This document shows, in pieces, positions 16,701-29,900 of a stretch of 64,000 nucleotides of DNA. How positions within the stretch are numbered: the first letter of the stretch is position 1; the number at the start of each line of letters is the position of its first letter. Source of the stretch: Membranipora membranacea. Lineage: Eukaryota; Bryozoa; Gymnolaemata; Cheilostomatida; Membraniporidae. The translations under genes and the position numbers were made by a program. Location: the NCBI GenBank assembly GCA_914767715.1, contig OU612070.1:7581501-7645500 (forward strand). The letters run 5' to 3'. The notes under the pieces are model-generated. The model saw only the letters and a program-made list of their open reading frames with translations. It was not told where the DNA came from and did no database searches.

Positions 16701-19700
16701 GTCTCCGAGGCTGGAATTGTAGAGAATCTACCCAAAATCGTGAAAGAATTCAGAGAGAGCAGAAAGCTCTTGGTGAGTAAAGAGAACCTCATTTACACTC
16801 AGTTGTATTGAGTTACTGCGGGTGATGACTAAAAAGCTGACACTATCAATGTATGATGGGGAATAAGACTAGTCTTACTACAAGCAGTTTCCTTACGTCT
16901 ACAGTTTAAAAAAATATTTTATAACAGCTTGCTATATATGTTAGCCTGAAACCTCAATAAATACTCTTTACAGCCAATGAGGGTGTGTATACTCGGACCA
17001 CCCGCTGTTGGAAAGACTACAATCTGTTCTGAGCTGGCTAAGCAGTATAAGCTGCACCACATTAAGATAAAGGATGTGATAGACGAGGCTATGGCTAAAC
17101 TTCAGGCCTCGGCAGATCGAGCAGATAAGGGTGATGAAGAGGATGAGGATGGTCGAGGTGAGTACATAAAGGGTCAAGGTCACAACATATGCTTACTGGA
17201 TAGTGATCTGATCAATGAACTCTGACCTCTGAGCCAACTGCACGCACCTCAATTTGGTCACATGACTGCAGTTGTTCTTCCTGGGTGTTTAGTTCATTGA
17301 TCTGATAATACCTGCATTGCTTAAATCTGACTATATTCTTGATTCCATGAACTGTTGTTTTCCGCTAGGAGAGTCTTCAGTATTATGTGATTAAGATTTA
17401 TTCATGTTTGTTACTAGCTGCCCAACAGGGTAAGCTCAAATCATGAGTTATCATCTTCCCCTCACAAAAGTCAAGTCCTTGTTGCACAATTCCATCATTT
17501 ATTTCCTTACCTCTATATGTGTATCAATGTCAAACCCCACTGACATTGAGACTACACTATTAACATGTGTATCTCTGATTGCTAGAGTCAATTTAGAAAG
17601 AGTACCTAACATGTACCCGCCCCTAAGTAAAAGTGAACTTGGGTCGTCACACCATATTCCTTGTGATGGTACTCATGCTAAGTAAATTAGTTTACTCTCT
17701 AGCGATCAGAGATTTACATGGAAAAGTATATCACGTGATCGATTTGGTGTCGAACACTCCAAGCCCGTGGGTGTGAGCGTTCCGTGGCAAACATAATTTA
17801 TATCATGATGTATTGTCTGTGTGTAGAGATGACACTCGCTGATATACAGAAAGGTGAATTTTCTTTATCTTGATTGTGTCCCTGTTTTGTTTTCTCTCAA
17901 ATCGGGAAGAGAAAATGTGTTGTTCCCAACCACGATTTACCTATTAATGAATCGGTGTATAAACAGATGACTAACACAACTACATGCCGATGATAATTTA
18001 CAAAGCTTTGTTGAATGTTGTGAAAGCATATGAGCTCCTTGGCAATTGCATAGACTTGTTACTTCTATCTACCCTCCAAAAGTCTGATGTGACCCTTTGC
18101 TTGATTTTTCCAATCCCAACTTGCCGAAGCTTTCTCCGTGACTGCTGTTTTTCTGCATTTTATCTCTAGCATGCTTTGTGACTTGTGTTGAAAAACATTC
18201 TGGTTTTTCTTGGAGGCCATAGCGTGTCCATGTTTCTACTCATAAAGGTCATGTTAATGATCGCTTGTTTTAACTTGAAGCATGTGTCAATGCATGAATC
18301 ATAAGAGAGGGTTCTAAGGCACCAAAGTGAAATCCAGAACATCGGGATTATGTCATTTTCGTGATAAGATTGATTTATAATTTCATAATTCTTATCGTCG
18401 CGAGATTTCAACAGAGTGGATTTCAATGTCGTATCATAAACTAGTTTTTAGATTTTCAGTCGTTTTTCTTATCTAAATTTTAACAGTAGAAGTATTTTCA
18501 TGCAAAATGTTGATTGACTTCACAAGGTTAAACAAAACTGCGCCGACTAAATGAAGACAATATTCACTTTCTCTAATTAGATTTTTTACTCACAAGTCTT
18601 ATGATATGAAAATTAATTTAATTTCAAATTGGAATCCTTGCAGCTCAAGATGATGCTGAAACTCTTGAAGCGATCCGTGAGACCATGGAGAACAATAATG
18701 GACGAATTGATGACACATATGTAATAAAATTCTTCCGTGACAAGCTGAAATCGATGGCATGTCAGAATCAAGGATTCTTATTGGACGGCTATCCCAAAAC
18801 TAACGAGCAGGCTAAAGAGCTATTTGCACGTAAGTTTGTTCTACCCAAAGTTTATAATGACCGTTCCAAGTGTGTGACCAACATTATTTAGGAGTTGTCT
18901 CAAAATCCGTGAGGCGCCCATAACACCCTCAAGATATGCTAGCTGGTGATTTTTCAATTGCATCCCCTTGATTATCATGAATTATGATAAAAAATTGTGA
19001 AAATTAGGATATGTTCACCTTCCAAGATGAAATTCGTTGTTTGGCAATAATTCCTGTCCATCCTCGCAGCGGATGATGAGGCAGAGGAGGAGGAGGAAGA
19101 TGAGAAGTCATCGTTTGATAAGACGATCATGCCTGAGGCTATCATACTTCTGGAGGGATCTGATGAGCATCTCAGACACAGAGTGATGAATCTCTCTGAG
19201 GTTATGGTGAGTGAGATCACCACATGAGTTGGTTGTAACTAAAAATTCTGCAAACAAAAGCATGTGATTTTATTTTCCTCCAACTCAGTAGATTAGGTGC
19301 TCAAGCGTCACCTGGGTTGATGGCAATAGTATTTCATTATCAACTATAGTTTTGTGGCTATTTAGGTTGATATTGAAATGCTACCATCATCGACCGGGTA
19401 ATGTTTTGCATTCAAACTACCTAGGTGGCTGTTTGCCAAACTGGTAAAAAATAGGAAAATAATGGGTTGTCATACTGCCCTTTGGGTGAAATGAATGCTC
19501 TCAATAAATAAAACAAGGTATCCCCATACTTTCTTTAGCTGCCAATCATTTTCACAGTTGTTTGATGACTCTAAGATTGTTACAACCCTTTCGTAGGTCA
19601 CAGGCACACACAATGATGAGGAGGGCCTGCACAGAAGACTGAATATATACAGAGAACTTAACCAGGAAGACGAATCCGTCATCAACTACTTTGATGAGCT

Positions 19701-21482
19701 GGAAATATTCCCTGAGAAAATCGGTAAGTCATCTAGTGCAGCGATGGTCATTTTTTATCAGTTACTTACGCAGCGGCATATATGATTGAGTTAATTGACA
19801 ATTTCAACTATTTTTTTGGAACTCTGTTTTAAAAAATTTGGTGGTAGCCCTTTGTATAATGGAATGCAAGATGTGAAATGCTCCTATGATTATGCCCAAT
19901 CTGGCTGCAGCTTGCTGGTTACAGGCAGAGAAGCAGGCTTTTGTAAGGAGCTTGGTATTATTGGTCATATCAGAAGCAGAGTCTCATAACATCTGACCAA
20001 TATTACAACGTTAAGTTATCACTATAATTATTATCTCTATTCTTCAGATGTTGGCAAAGACACATCTAAGAACAATGCAGACACAGTAGACAAAATCAAG
20101 AAAATCCTTGGTGATCCCAGAAACTATGGACCGACACCCGAAGAATGTGAAGAAATGAAGCGGGCTGAGGTAGGAAGATGTCATAGTTCGACATTCTATT
20201 GATATTTGTACTTAAAATGGAGAAACAAGTTTTATTGGTGATTTAATTGCTTTCCCATAACAAAAAATTGTCATCTATAAAACTTTGAAGCCCTGCAAAA
20301 CTGCAGTATGTAGCCATAACAACATCATATATTTATGCGCAAAATATAAATCATCATGCCAACTTGATGAAATGAAAGCGTTTACATTTGCTAATACGGA
20401 GGGTACAAGCTGACATGGTACTACAAAAATTTACTCCACACTTAGGAAACAACAAACAATAGATGCAAATTAATCAACACTTTATTCAACCATGTTGCAA
20501 AACAAAGTTCTAAGAGATAAAATCAGGCTGTGTGTGTGTGTAATTACAGGAAGAGGCGAGACTGAAGAAGGAAGCAGAAGAGAGAGCAGAGAAGGAGAGG
20601 GCGGAGCTTGAGGAGGCCACACAAAGGAGACAGAGACAGGAGGAATGGGTAAGTCTCTCGTCTCTTGCTAGTCTGGTTGGCAGTCATTCTCCTGGGCGCT
20701 ACTATCTGGTTTGGTTGGCTCTAAAAGGAAAATGCTTTCCGTCATCACATGCCATCGGTTATTTTTATAGAACAGCTGGATCTTAACAATGTCAAGCACC
20801 TTAAACATGATCATTACCTATGGCAGACGTCAAATATTTTAGTTTTATCGTTAAAATTATTTATCTTAACAGGATGAAAGCTCCCTATAGCCTGTGAAAT
20901 TTATGGATACTGAGAAAACAATGAAATATCTAAATTATCAATGTTTTGCATTTTCCATTCTTGTAGGCTAAAAACCTAGAGCAGGTTAAGAAGGAGGAGT
21001 ATGAGCTGTTGGAAGCTCAGTCTATTCCTCTGAGGAATTATCTGATGAAGCACGTCATGCCCACTCTCACCAAGGGCCTCATCGAGTGCTGTAAGGTCAG
21101 ACCAGAAGACTCTGTAGATTTCTTGGTAAGTACCTGATAGCTTTTCTGTCCTGTGAAACATTTAGTCATTCTGTGTACCTACTACGCTAATGTTGTTAGG
21201 GTAGATCTGTGGACTTTGACGGATGATTTGATTTTTCTCCCTCAGATGATTGCTTCCTAAATCATTACATTTAGAGTTTTGTGATTAAGCTGGTACGGAT
21301 CTTGGTTAACCAGCTTGCAGACATCCTCATGAAATCACAACTTTTCATAAACATCAATGGTGACAAGCAATTAATTGAAGTTATTAATCCCTAGGCTTGA
21401 ATTATTTTGTAGATTGATTGTTATATTTATATTGTATTTACAGGCGGAGTATCTTTTCCAAAATAATCCACAGATTGACTGA
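13718..21482 (+). CDS. AK7: Adenylate kinase 7, ciliary/flagellar
   Basis: Fifteen exons join in frame: 13718-13807, 14348-14524, 14713-14916, 15471-15581, 15811-15980, 16259-16349, 16545-16772, 16974-17157, 18644-18829, 19070-19206, 19597-19723, 20048-20169, 20550-20648, 20967-21125, 21444-21482. The product is 707 residues, against 723 in human. The N-terminal half resembles an NAD-epimerase/SDR fold with conserved motifs ([31 protein letters not shown]). The kinase domain starts near 359 with the P-loop GPPAVGKT, then [10 protein letters not shown]. An acidic insert and a Glu/Lys/Arg-rich helix precede a C-terminal Dpy-30 motif ([17 protein letters not shown]). It interconverts AMP, ADP and ATP in axonemes. 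An AATAAA is at 21764. An optional 27-nt microexon is listed separately. Confidence 0.95.
15053..15079 (+). CDS. AK7: Possible 27-nt cassette microexon of AK7
   Basis: Between AK7 exons 3 and 4, the stretch coding FGDELQPDE is bordered by an acceptor (TGTTTGACAG) and a donor (GAAGTAAGA). It is in phase 0 with both neighbours, so inclusion would add nine acidic residues between LDP and DDPEIPF. The position is a variable acidic linker in AK7 proteins. Without transcripts this stays a proposal. Confidence 0.4.
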
Positions 21483-22921
21483 AATAGTCACTAGCTTTAC
21501 ATTGTGTGGAGTAACACAACTCTACAGCTGTCAAGTCTACTATAGCGCGCAGCTGTCATGTCTCATATTCTCATACAGTTGTCGACACTCGACCACCTGC
21601 TTAGTTTACTGTGACAGTGTCAAAATCATTGTAAGATAAAACATTGTTACTAAGCTGCATATAAAATCTATTTCTGATGTATGAATTTTATTTTATTGAA
21701 TTATTATTAAACGTTATGAAGCATACATAATTCTGGTATTTTGTTTGGTATTTATCTTAAACAAATAAAATGGAGAAAAAATCTTACTCTTACAATCATC
21801 TTTACTGTCATAATTTAAAGATAAAATTCAATTCTCTAGATACAATCTATACAGGCACTTTCATATCTACATTTATTTGGATGTAACCGTATAAACACCA
21901 TCCTTATGTGTGCCCAATTTTGATTTGAGTCCAAGACACCCACCCACGGAAATTCCAATCCTATCTGAGGCTCAATAGATGCTTTATACATACATGTCTA
22001 TGAAATAATCTCATCTAGAAAATGGCTGTAGCATCCCCTTACGGATTAGTGAGAAAACTCTATACTATATATAGCTAGTGGCAATATGAGTACTGTATTA
22101 CATATAGTGTACATCAAATATTCAGCAGTCATGCTATAAACGTGTCTGACTTCGAAAAAGTCCTAGTGTGCTCTCAGTTTAATTGAGACCGAAACTTCCA
22201 TGTGGAAGGTATCGGAGTCATATCCGAAATATCAAGATTGTAAGTAGATATCCACACTAAGTCAGTGTATCTAGGGAGTTTTTGATGGCTCCCTAGTCAC
22301 AGCCACGTGTCTGCGTTCACCTTACAGATCTCAAGAAACTTAAAAGGGGTAAACAATCGGCATTAAAGTTAAACACTTTCTTCATATATTGTGATACTTG
22401 TAATTTAGTATTTTTTCAAAACAATTAGAACTTTAGTAAATTGCTTTGACGTGTGTTTGACCAGATCCAATTCACAGAATCATTGTTATCGCTAACCAAA
22501 TATTGTTAAACTGGGATAAAGATTTAATAATGTTTAAATTATCAACCATTTGCTTTTAATTCCTCCTACTATTCAGTATACAGCATACAACATATAATTT
22601 TAATCCAGCAGTTTAATGCACAGCTTATAGCACAGACAATATTACAAATAATCATTGCTGGAAGCCGCGTATACATCATACCATGGACAGAGAATCAAGC
22701 ACTGATTGATTTTTGTGAACTTTCATGTAGATTCCTTGATTGCAAATTCAGAGGATAATTTAATCGTTCTTTGAACAACTATTTTATATACCAGCAAGCC
22801 TAGAACTTAAGTTGGTAGTGTGTCTCCTGAGCAAAACTGATCAGTATTCAGTGACAGCAAGGAGAAAGTGTCTGTGTTTGATAAAGGCTATAGCTCAGGA
22901 CTCTCAACAACAGGTAAGATA

Positions 22922-23027
22922 TATAGTTATAGTTATAGTTATAGTTATAGTTATAGTTATAGCTATAGTTATAGCTATAGCTATAGCTATAGCTATAGCT
23001 ATAGTTATAGTTATAGTTATAGTTATA
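22922..23027. repeat. Hexanucleotide microsatellite (TATAGT/TATAGC)
   Basis: About 17 units of a 6-bp repeat with two interspersed variants: TATAGT at both ends and TATAGC in the middle. Confidence 0.95.
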
Positions 23028-23503
23028 CCGGATGATGGCCTTTTTCCTCTCGCTGCTTTATTTTTGTATTTACCTATGCCATGCTTACTTCAGCTAGCGA
23101 CAGCAGCGTTTGTCCATCGGTCGTTTATGTCTTTCGATTTGTCACCTATCAAGGACTAGTACCAGTTCAACTGAGTGCAAAAGCTATGAGATATGTTATA
23201 TGTGATATGTTAACATGTGAGTTTGTGATGCCATCTAAGCAATATTCTATTAACGCCACCGTGATGGTCGTAGAGGAATATTACTACGATGTGTCATGTA
23301 TGATACATGCTATAAGAACATTGATTACGCTGCTTCAAATAATTACGCTCAATGGGTTATTACTAGAGATTTTCTTAACAAAATGTATCTGATAATAATT
23401 TCACCATGGCAGCATCTTTCCCATTTGAAAGGAAACGGTGTCCCCAATAACAACACGTTAAACCTTCTATGGTGCCAGTGTCAGAGCACAGGTGACTAGT
23501 TAG

Positions 23504-23569
23504 AACAAGTTTGTTCCCTCTGTGAATGCATAGGAATACCTCCCCCACCTTGGAGGGAACAAACTTGTT
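23504..23569. repeat. 17-bp perfect inverted repeat (hairpin)
   Basis: Left arm AACAAGTTTGTTCCCTC (23504-23520) and its exact complement (23553-23569) enclose a 32-bp loop. The size fits a small foldback element or a precursor-like hairpin. No further support for either. Confidence 0.75.
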
Positions 23570-23963
23570 TTAGACATTAATTAGTACGGTCAGAAAATTT
23601 GGTACATTGAGTTTATATGCTTCGATATTTCAGCGGGCCGTATTTATTTCAAATAAAATTGTTTAGCAAAAAACTTGGTAGGAGAGCATAGGATTTTTAC
23701 AGACGCAGTTTGTAGAACAAATATCCAACACAAGGCTATCACGTTCCAGTAAGGTCACTTATCCCTGTTGTGTTTGTCGCCACCTGCAATACTTTATTAG
23801 CCACACTTCAAGTTCCGCTTTCTTTAGTTTGAAGTTGGATTAACTTTAATTTAACTTTACTTTTGCGCATGTGACTCGGCCGTCAAAATTACCTTTATTC
23901 ACAATTTCAAAGTTCAATGTGAAGTCCCAAAGGTAGGTTGCTGCTGCCAAAAATATCATCAAG

Positions 23964-26900
23964 ATGTCGGAATCAAGTAAGGATTAAAATCAAGCTGCTT
24001 TCTTGCCGACTTGCGCAGGCTATTTTTATTTTAGTACTGACAAAGACTTTTCTGTTGATTCTCCATTCACCAGCCTCAATAATTAATGGCATCAGTGTTA
24101 AACCTTTGTGGTGAAAAGCTTTGTCAATACTGTGAATTGTAGAGAACTTTTGAGTGGCAGCAAATTAAATAGAGAGATAGATAGTCAGTTGACTATATAT
24201 GTTTCAGGGTTGTTTGTTATCATGTGAAGAGATAAAGCATGCTGACCGAGTAATAAATTATCTGATCCTAAAACAAACATGAGGATTAATATTACAGCTC
24301 TGACACTACTGCTATTGACATGGACACCCGTGACCGAGGGTTGGATAGTCGTATCACACTGTTGTTAAGGTGTGGGATAGTTGTTTAGTTCAGATGCAGA
24401 GAATAAACAAATTATTAGAGTCACTATTTAATTGTTCATTATTATATTTGTAAGTGCATACGTAGTGTGATAATAACGCAGCGAGGCAGTGTGGATCTAC
24501 AACTACCGCTAAGAATACTGGTCAGCTTTCTTGGCGAACCAGAAGCAGTGGAGAAGGGCAGCATCGTGCTGATTGGCCGACTGGTATGAGCTCATGTACC
24601 CAGAAAACAAAATGTGAGTGTTTCTATATTCCAGGTGATCATATGTTTTTATAAACTTGGATTTTGATTCCCATCATTAGTAGTGTTTGTGTTAAGGTGA
24701 GCAATAAACTGGCAATCTTTACAATACACAACTCACTGAATTGAAAATCAAACTCATTTGCTTTTCATCTGTTTTAAGCAAACAAATTGAAACCAATAAA
24801 GCTTTCTTTGACTACTGATGTGAAAAAATAACACACATTGTCGAGTTCAATTCAAGCAAGAACAACTTTGTCCTTTCAGGAAATTATCACTAATTACTTA
24901 CTAGAGTAAATTGAAGTGCAATTGGTTATGATGTAAATGGGTCGCTTCTAACATGCCGAAAACAAAAGGAATTCCCTCTCTATTTGTCTAAGAAAAAACG
25001 CAGACAGCAGTGTGCTAGGCATGTTCATTTTTAAAGTGAAGAAAATCTGCCAAGTAATGTACTGATCGACGTTGGCTTAATCTTGATTATCTCTAGACAA
25101 ACTCGACATCACCATGCCTTTACCTAACAATCTGGGTCTGTTTGTACAGATAAAAAGTAAACATAAGGATTTCACTCACAAGATGCCGGATACCAAGAGT
25201 GGTATCAAACACCTGAGCAACTTGGCTCAGATGCATCAGAACATTTGTATATCTATACAAGGATTCTACAAGAAGCAGTTCAAGTCTAATATGAAGGTGA
25301 GAGTTTCAGGTAGTTAGAATGATCCTAGTTTAATAGCTCAAACTGTTGCCGCATAGCTGGTATAGTGGCATTACATTATCAACAAATTTCCCAACCCAAA
25401 GGTGTTGATAATGAAATGGCACTACCAGCTATCCCAAGACATTTTAAGCGCTTAAACTAGTATGATCCTAGCTTCTCCCAACAGACTCTACACTGGTGCG
25501 AACGATTCTATATTATATGGTAACTTTGGCATTTATAATTTTCGGTATCATTGATTCAATTGAAAGTGTAAGCGCAGAACTTGTCAAACTGAAAGATATG
25601 AATGGAAGGAACTATCGAGAAAAAATGTGACATCGAAGATTTTAAGTCCTACATGGCCTCGACCTTTTCAGGTTTACAGCAAAGAGATGAACCATATACG
25701 AGAGGATCTGACTCGTCTCCGTACAGACAGAGAGAGGTACCAGAAGCAGGATGAGGCTCATAAGAAGGCTATGAAGCTGTCGTCTATGTCAGCGAGTACC
25801 TCCACTGATCACCTCCCAGAGCATTCGCTGCCGATCACAAGAAGCGACGCAATGCAGCAGCTTAGACAGCACAACAACATCAATAACAAACTCCTCAATG
25901 ACAAGGTATGCAATTGTATTGATAGAAGTAGTTGAAGTTAGAAAATTTTGTCTATTGCAATTTCTAAGTTTGTTTCTAGTTACTGGGTTGATCGTGTTGA
26001 AATGAAGGCGGACAAACTCAGTTAAAAAATCACATCTAATATTCAAAATAAGTATTCTGTCTCTTAATGAGGCGGTATCGGTCAATTTTAGCTTTACGAG
26101 TAAAGTAAATGGCAGTATTGGGCTCATCATCTCATGTCCATACTGAGATGGTGTCTATGATTCTAGAAATTTGGCTGAACTTGCAGCAATACTCATTCTT
26201 CTTTTAAACCTGAGAGATAAGATGAAAATGCTCAAAACAAAGAAAAAGTGTACAATAATTAATAATGTAATGCCACTCAGCGAGGGATATTTTTATAGTG
26301 ACTGATCTCTTATCAAGTAAAATTACTAAAGAACCTCAACATTAAGATCAATGGATGTGTGCCCTCTAAATCTAGGAATTTATTGAACTATTATTACAAA
26401 ACGACAAGTCAACCAGGTTCAACCAATGAACTCTATTAGGTTGTTCATTGGCTCATGCAAGACTGAGAAATTAGTTAAACACTATCAATAAAACTTCACA
26501 TTATAGGTAGCAGAGCTTGACAGGAGAAATTAAGTAATTTAATCTGTGAAATAATAATAAATATAACAATAATAATGTTTAGTGATAATAATAAATTATA
26601 ATAATGAAAATAATAATAAATAATGAATAATAATAAAAATAATAATAAATGATGATAATAGCAAATTATAATAATAAATGATAAAAATAATAAAAATAAT
26701 AATTATTTCAAACTGAATAGTTGTGAGAATGGTGAAGATTAACTCATTGAATCCACATGCAGCTGTCTAGGCACAGCAATGTGAAAACCAGCAATATTCT
26801 TGCTGATCCTGTTTTGCAAATTTAATTAATAAAAAGTTTTTATATTGGGGATCAGATATCAGATTGTTGTTTATGAAGTAAGCACACCATACACCTCGAT

Positions 26901-29900
26901 CTCTCTGAGGTGGAAGTACTTGTTGGCAGTATTACGAAGCTGTAAAAATCTGCCAGCTATTGGCGTCAGACATTCCATATCTGTGTATTCATCAGGGACC
27001 CCATCCACGGACCCGCATCTATTATTTCCTGAGTCTTTGAGCAAATCCACACTGATCGAAACTGTCACCACAATATCTTGAGCTCTATAATGCACCCCTG
27101 AAACAAAAAGGCATGATTGATCTGAATCTATGCAGCATAAATAAAGTGGCAATGAGTAGAAAAGGTCATACTCGCGAAAAATCTGAAACCTTTAAAGCTA
27201 TTCTGGAATATTTTTATGACACATGCAGATGCTATGTTGGAGATTCTGCTGTCGGGGAGAGAATTGTGAAACTCAAGGTTGAGATGAAATGTATTCAATT
27301 TTATAGATATTTAACCACATTTCAATTTTTATCATGATCCCCACTTAGCCATCATATTGCAAACAAGTACATATGTACAAACCAAAGCCTCAAAAAGACA
27401 AAAGGTATGAATTTGTATGGAGACTTACACTTCTCTTCCAAACTAGTTTCTGCATGGTTGACAAAGAATACTCTAGATACACAGTACACATTGTTCAGGT
27501 CAACACGCCACCATGCACCAAAATCTTTGTCAGTGTGAAAATAGTTGTCTGCGATTCCATCATTTCCCAGACCAGCCACTGCACTGATTTCGTCCGCAAA
27601 AATGGAGCTCATACAGGTTGTTAATCTACACGATTCTATCGATCAGCTCCTCAATAAACATTGTCCATACCAGACTAAAAAACAGCGACAGGACAAGCCG
27701 CCCTGGATAACAGCAGACATTGAGATAACCATCAGAGCCAGGGACAAAGCATACCGCAAAGGCAGTTCCGGTTACAAGCAGCTCAAGGCGACGGTTCAGC
27801 AAATGGTTCGAACTAGCAAGAGGAAGTTTGTGAGCATACGGCTGAATGACAACAAAAATGCTAAAAGGTGGTGGGCAACTGTAAAAAAACTCACAACCAA
27901 CAACGAAAGCAGCCATACAACCAATACAACAACGGTAATAGAAGACAAATGCCTATCCGACTGTGATGTAGCCGAAAATCTCAATTCATATTTCAAGAGC
28001 GTTGGGGGAGGAGCAAGTTAAGAATCCCCACCTGACACACCCTCGTCATATACTCCTCTACAGCACATCAGTCTTGGTGAGATAAAAAGCTGCTCAGTAA
28101 AAATCGACCGTACCAAGGCATGTAACACTCTAGATTTTCCATCCTGGGTGTCAATAAACGGATGTGAAGACATGTGTATACCGGTACAACATATAATCAA
28201 TACAATGCTAGACTGTAGAGCGTATCCGGATATCTGGAAGAGAGCGGAAGTAAAACCACTGCCTAAAACCAAACAGCCTAGCCAATACAAAGATTATCGG
28301 CCTATATCCTTGTTATTCCATCTCGGAAAACTGGCCGAACAGATCATGATCACCAAAATGCGAGCGAAACTGCAGCAAATAATTGAGCCAACGCAGTATG
28401 CAGTATGACGTGATACTCCAACTTGTCGATGACATAACAGCAGCTCTCGACAAACTGAAAACCAAATATATCCAGTTAGCATCATTGGACTTTTCCAAAG
28501 CCTTTGATCGGCTGCAACCATCCATAGTACTGCAGGAAATGAATGACCACGAATTCCACCCTCAGGTTATCAGACTCATATCAGACTTCCTGAAAAGACG
28601 TAAGCAGTGTGTGAAATTCAACAGCTCCACTTCAGAATACATTGACATAAATGTTGGAGCTCCACAGGGCACAAAACTCGGGCCAATATTATGGCTCATA
28701 TACATTAACGATCTCCTGGTTCCTGAGTTCAAAACTGATAAGTATGCAGATGATAGTACTTTCTATTTAAGTGATAGGGACCCTGATAGCCAATCAATTG
28801 TACCAGCCATTGAACAGACAGCTCTATGGTCAGAAAACAATCATATGCTCTTGAATGCTGACAAGACTGTTATTATGAATTTTTATTTGAACTATTTACA
28901 AGAACACCGAAATCCAGTATTATTTTTAGGCATCTACATTGATGACCCCCTGAATTTTATTCCACATGTTAAAATGATAATCAAAAGCTGCAACTCTAAG
29001 TTATTTTTAATGAAACAACTCAAAAAATTGGGAGTGTCCTCGACTGGCTTATGTAATTTTTACTGTGCTAACATTAGATCAGTTCTCAGCTATGGTGCAC
29101 CAGTTTTTTATCAATTTTTATCAGACACTACCAAATCAAAGCTTGAGCATGTTCAACACACTGCCACCAGAATTATTTTTCCTTATGCACCATATGGCGA
29201 TAGGCTGGATATGCTGGATTTGATTCCACTTGATGATTTTATTATACGTCAATCTACCACGCATTTTAGTAAGGTGGCCAACAGCTGTGCACATCCGCTA
29301 TATGATAGAATCATTTTTAATAACTCCAGGAGATCCTCTCGATGCCATACTGTTTTTAGGCCTAAGAAAGCAAGAACAGAGAAGAGGAATAGCAGGGTTT
29401 TTTTACGTTTTATATGAATTATTATAGCTCTGGACACAAATTTTAGTTTTTTAAATGCTGTAAACATTCAAGTACTATCATTGATGCTTCCCACTTCAAA
29501 GGATAATTAAGAATGTAAAATAAACTCAACTCAACTCATATATATATACAAATATATATATACACGGGTGCTACGTAACTTCATCTTGCTCTAGACCGAC
29601 TCTTCAAGTTTTACAATCTAGTACTCGAGTCGTGACTAGGAAATTATGTAAACAATAACAACAAATGTAAAAAGTTCATGTCAGCTCATAGATAATCAGA
29701 CTTCATAAAGCTCTGTCATGTGTCAGATAGTGAAGATATGTCCTGACATGGTTCGGTAAATAGACATGTCTAAAGATATCAGATGGTTGATCTCAATAAT
29801 TGGATTTTATTTTAGAAATGGTTGAATTGATATTCCAAAACAGGAAAAGAAGCATAATGTGAGATCAAATTGAAAATAATCTTGAACTATTACCAATCTC

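Larger units (their letters stand above)
21483..23963. other. AK7 3' UTR and intergenic region with repeats
   Basis: AK7 3' UTR probably ends shortly after AATAAA at 21764-21769. Several short stem-loops lie at 22160-22320 (for example CTAGGGAG with CTCCCTAG near 22271-22296). A hexanucleotide microsatellite and an inverted repeat are listed separately. Open frames across the microsatellite code only Val/Ile runs. No gene supported. Confidence 0.5.

Noticed and set aside
16508-16792. Minus-strand open frames opposite AK7 exons
   Set aside because: Shadows of well-supported plus-strand exons.
17443-18426. Open frames in the 1.5-kb AK7 intron
   Set aside because: AK7 frame is continuous from 17157 to 18644 without them; no splice sites in phase.
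22922-23027. CRISPR-like array
   Set aside because: Six-base units without spacers; a microsatellite in a eukaryotic genome.
22812-23159. 115-codon open frame
   Set aside because: Its middle is translated hexanucleotide microsatellite (Val-Ile runs); no homology on either side.
27545-28021. 158-codon open frame starting before the LINE
   Set aside because: It begins antisense to a lectin exon and then enters LINE coding sequence; the start is artificial. The LINE itself is annotated.
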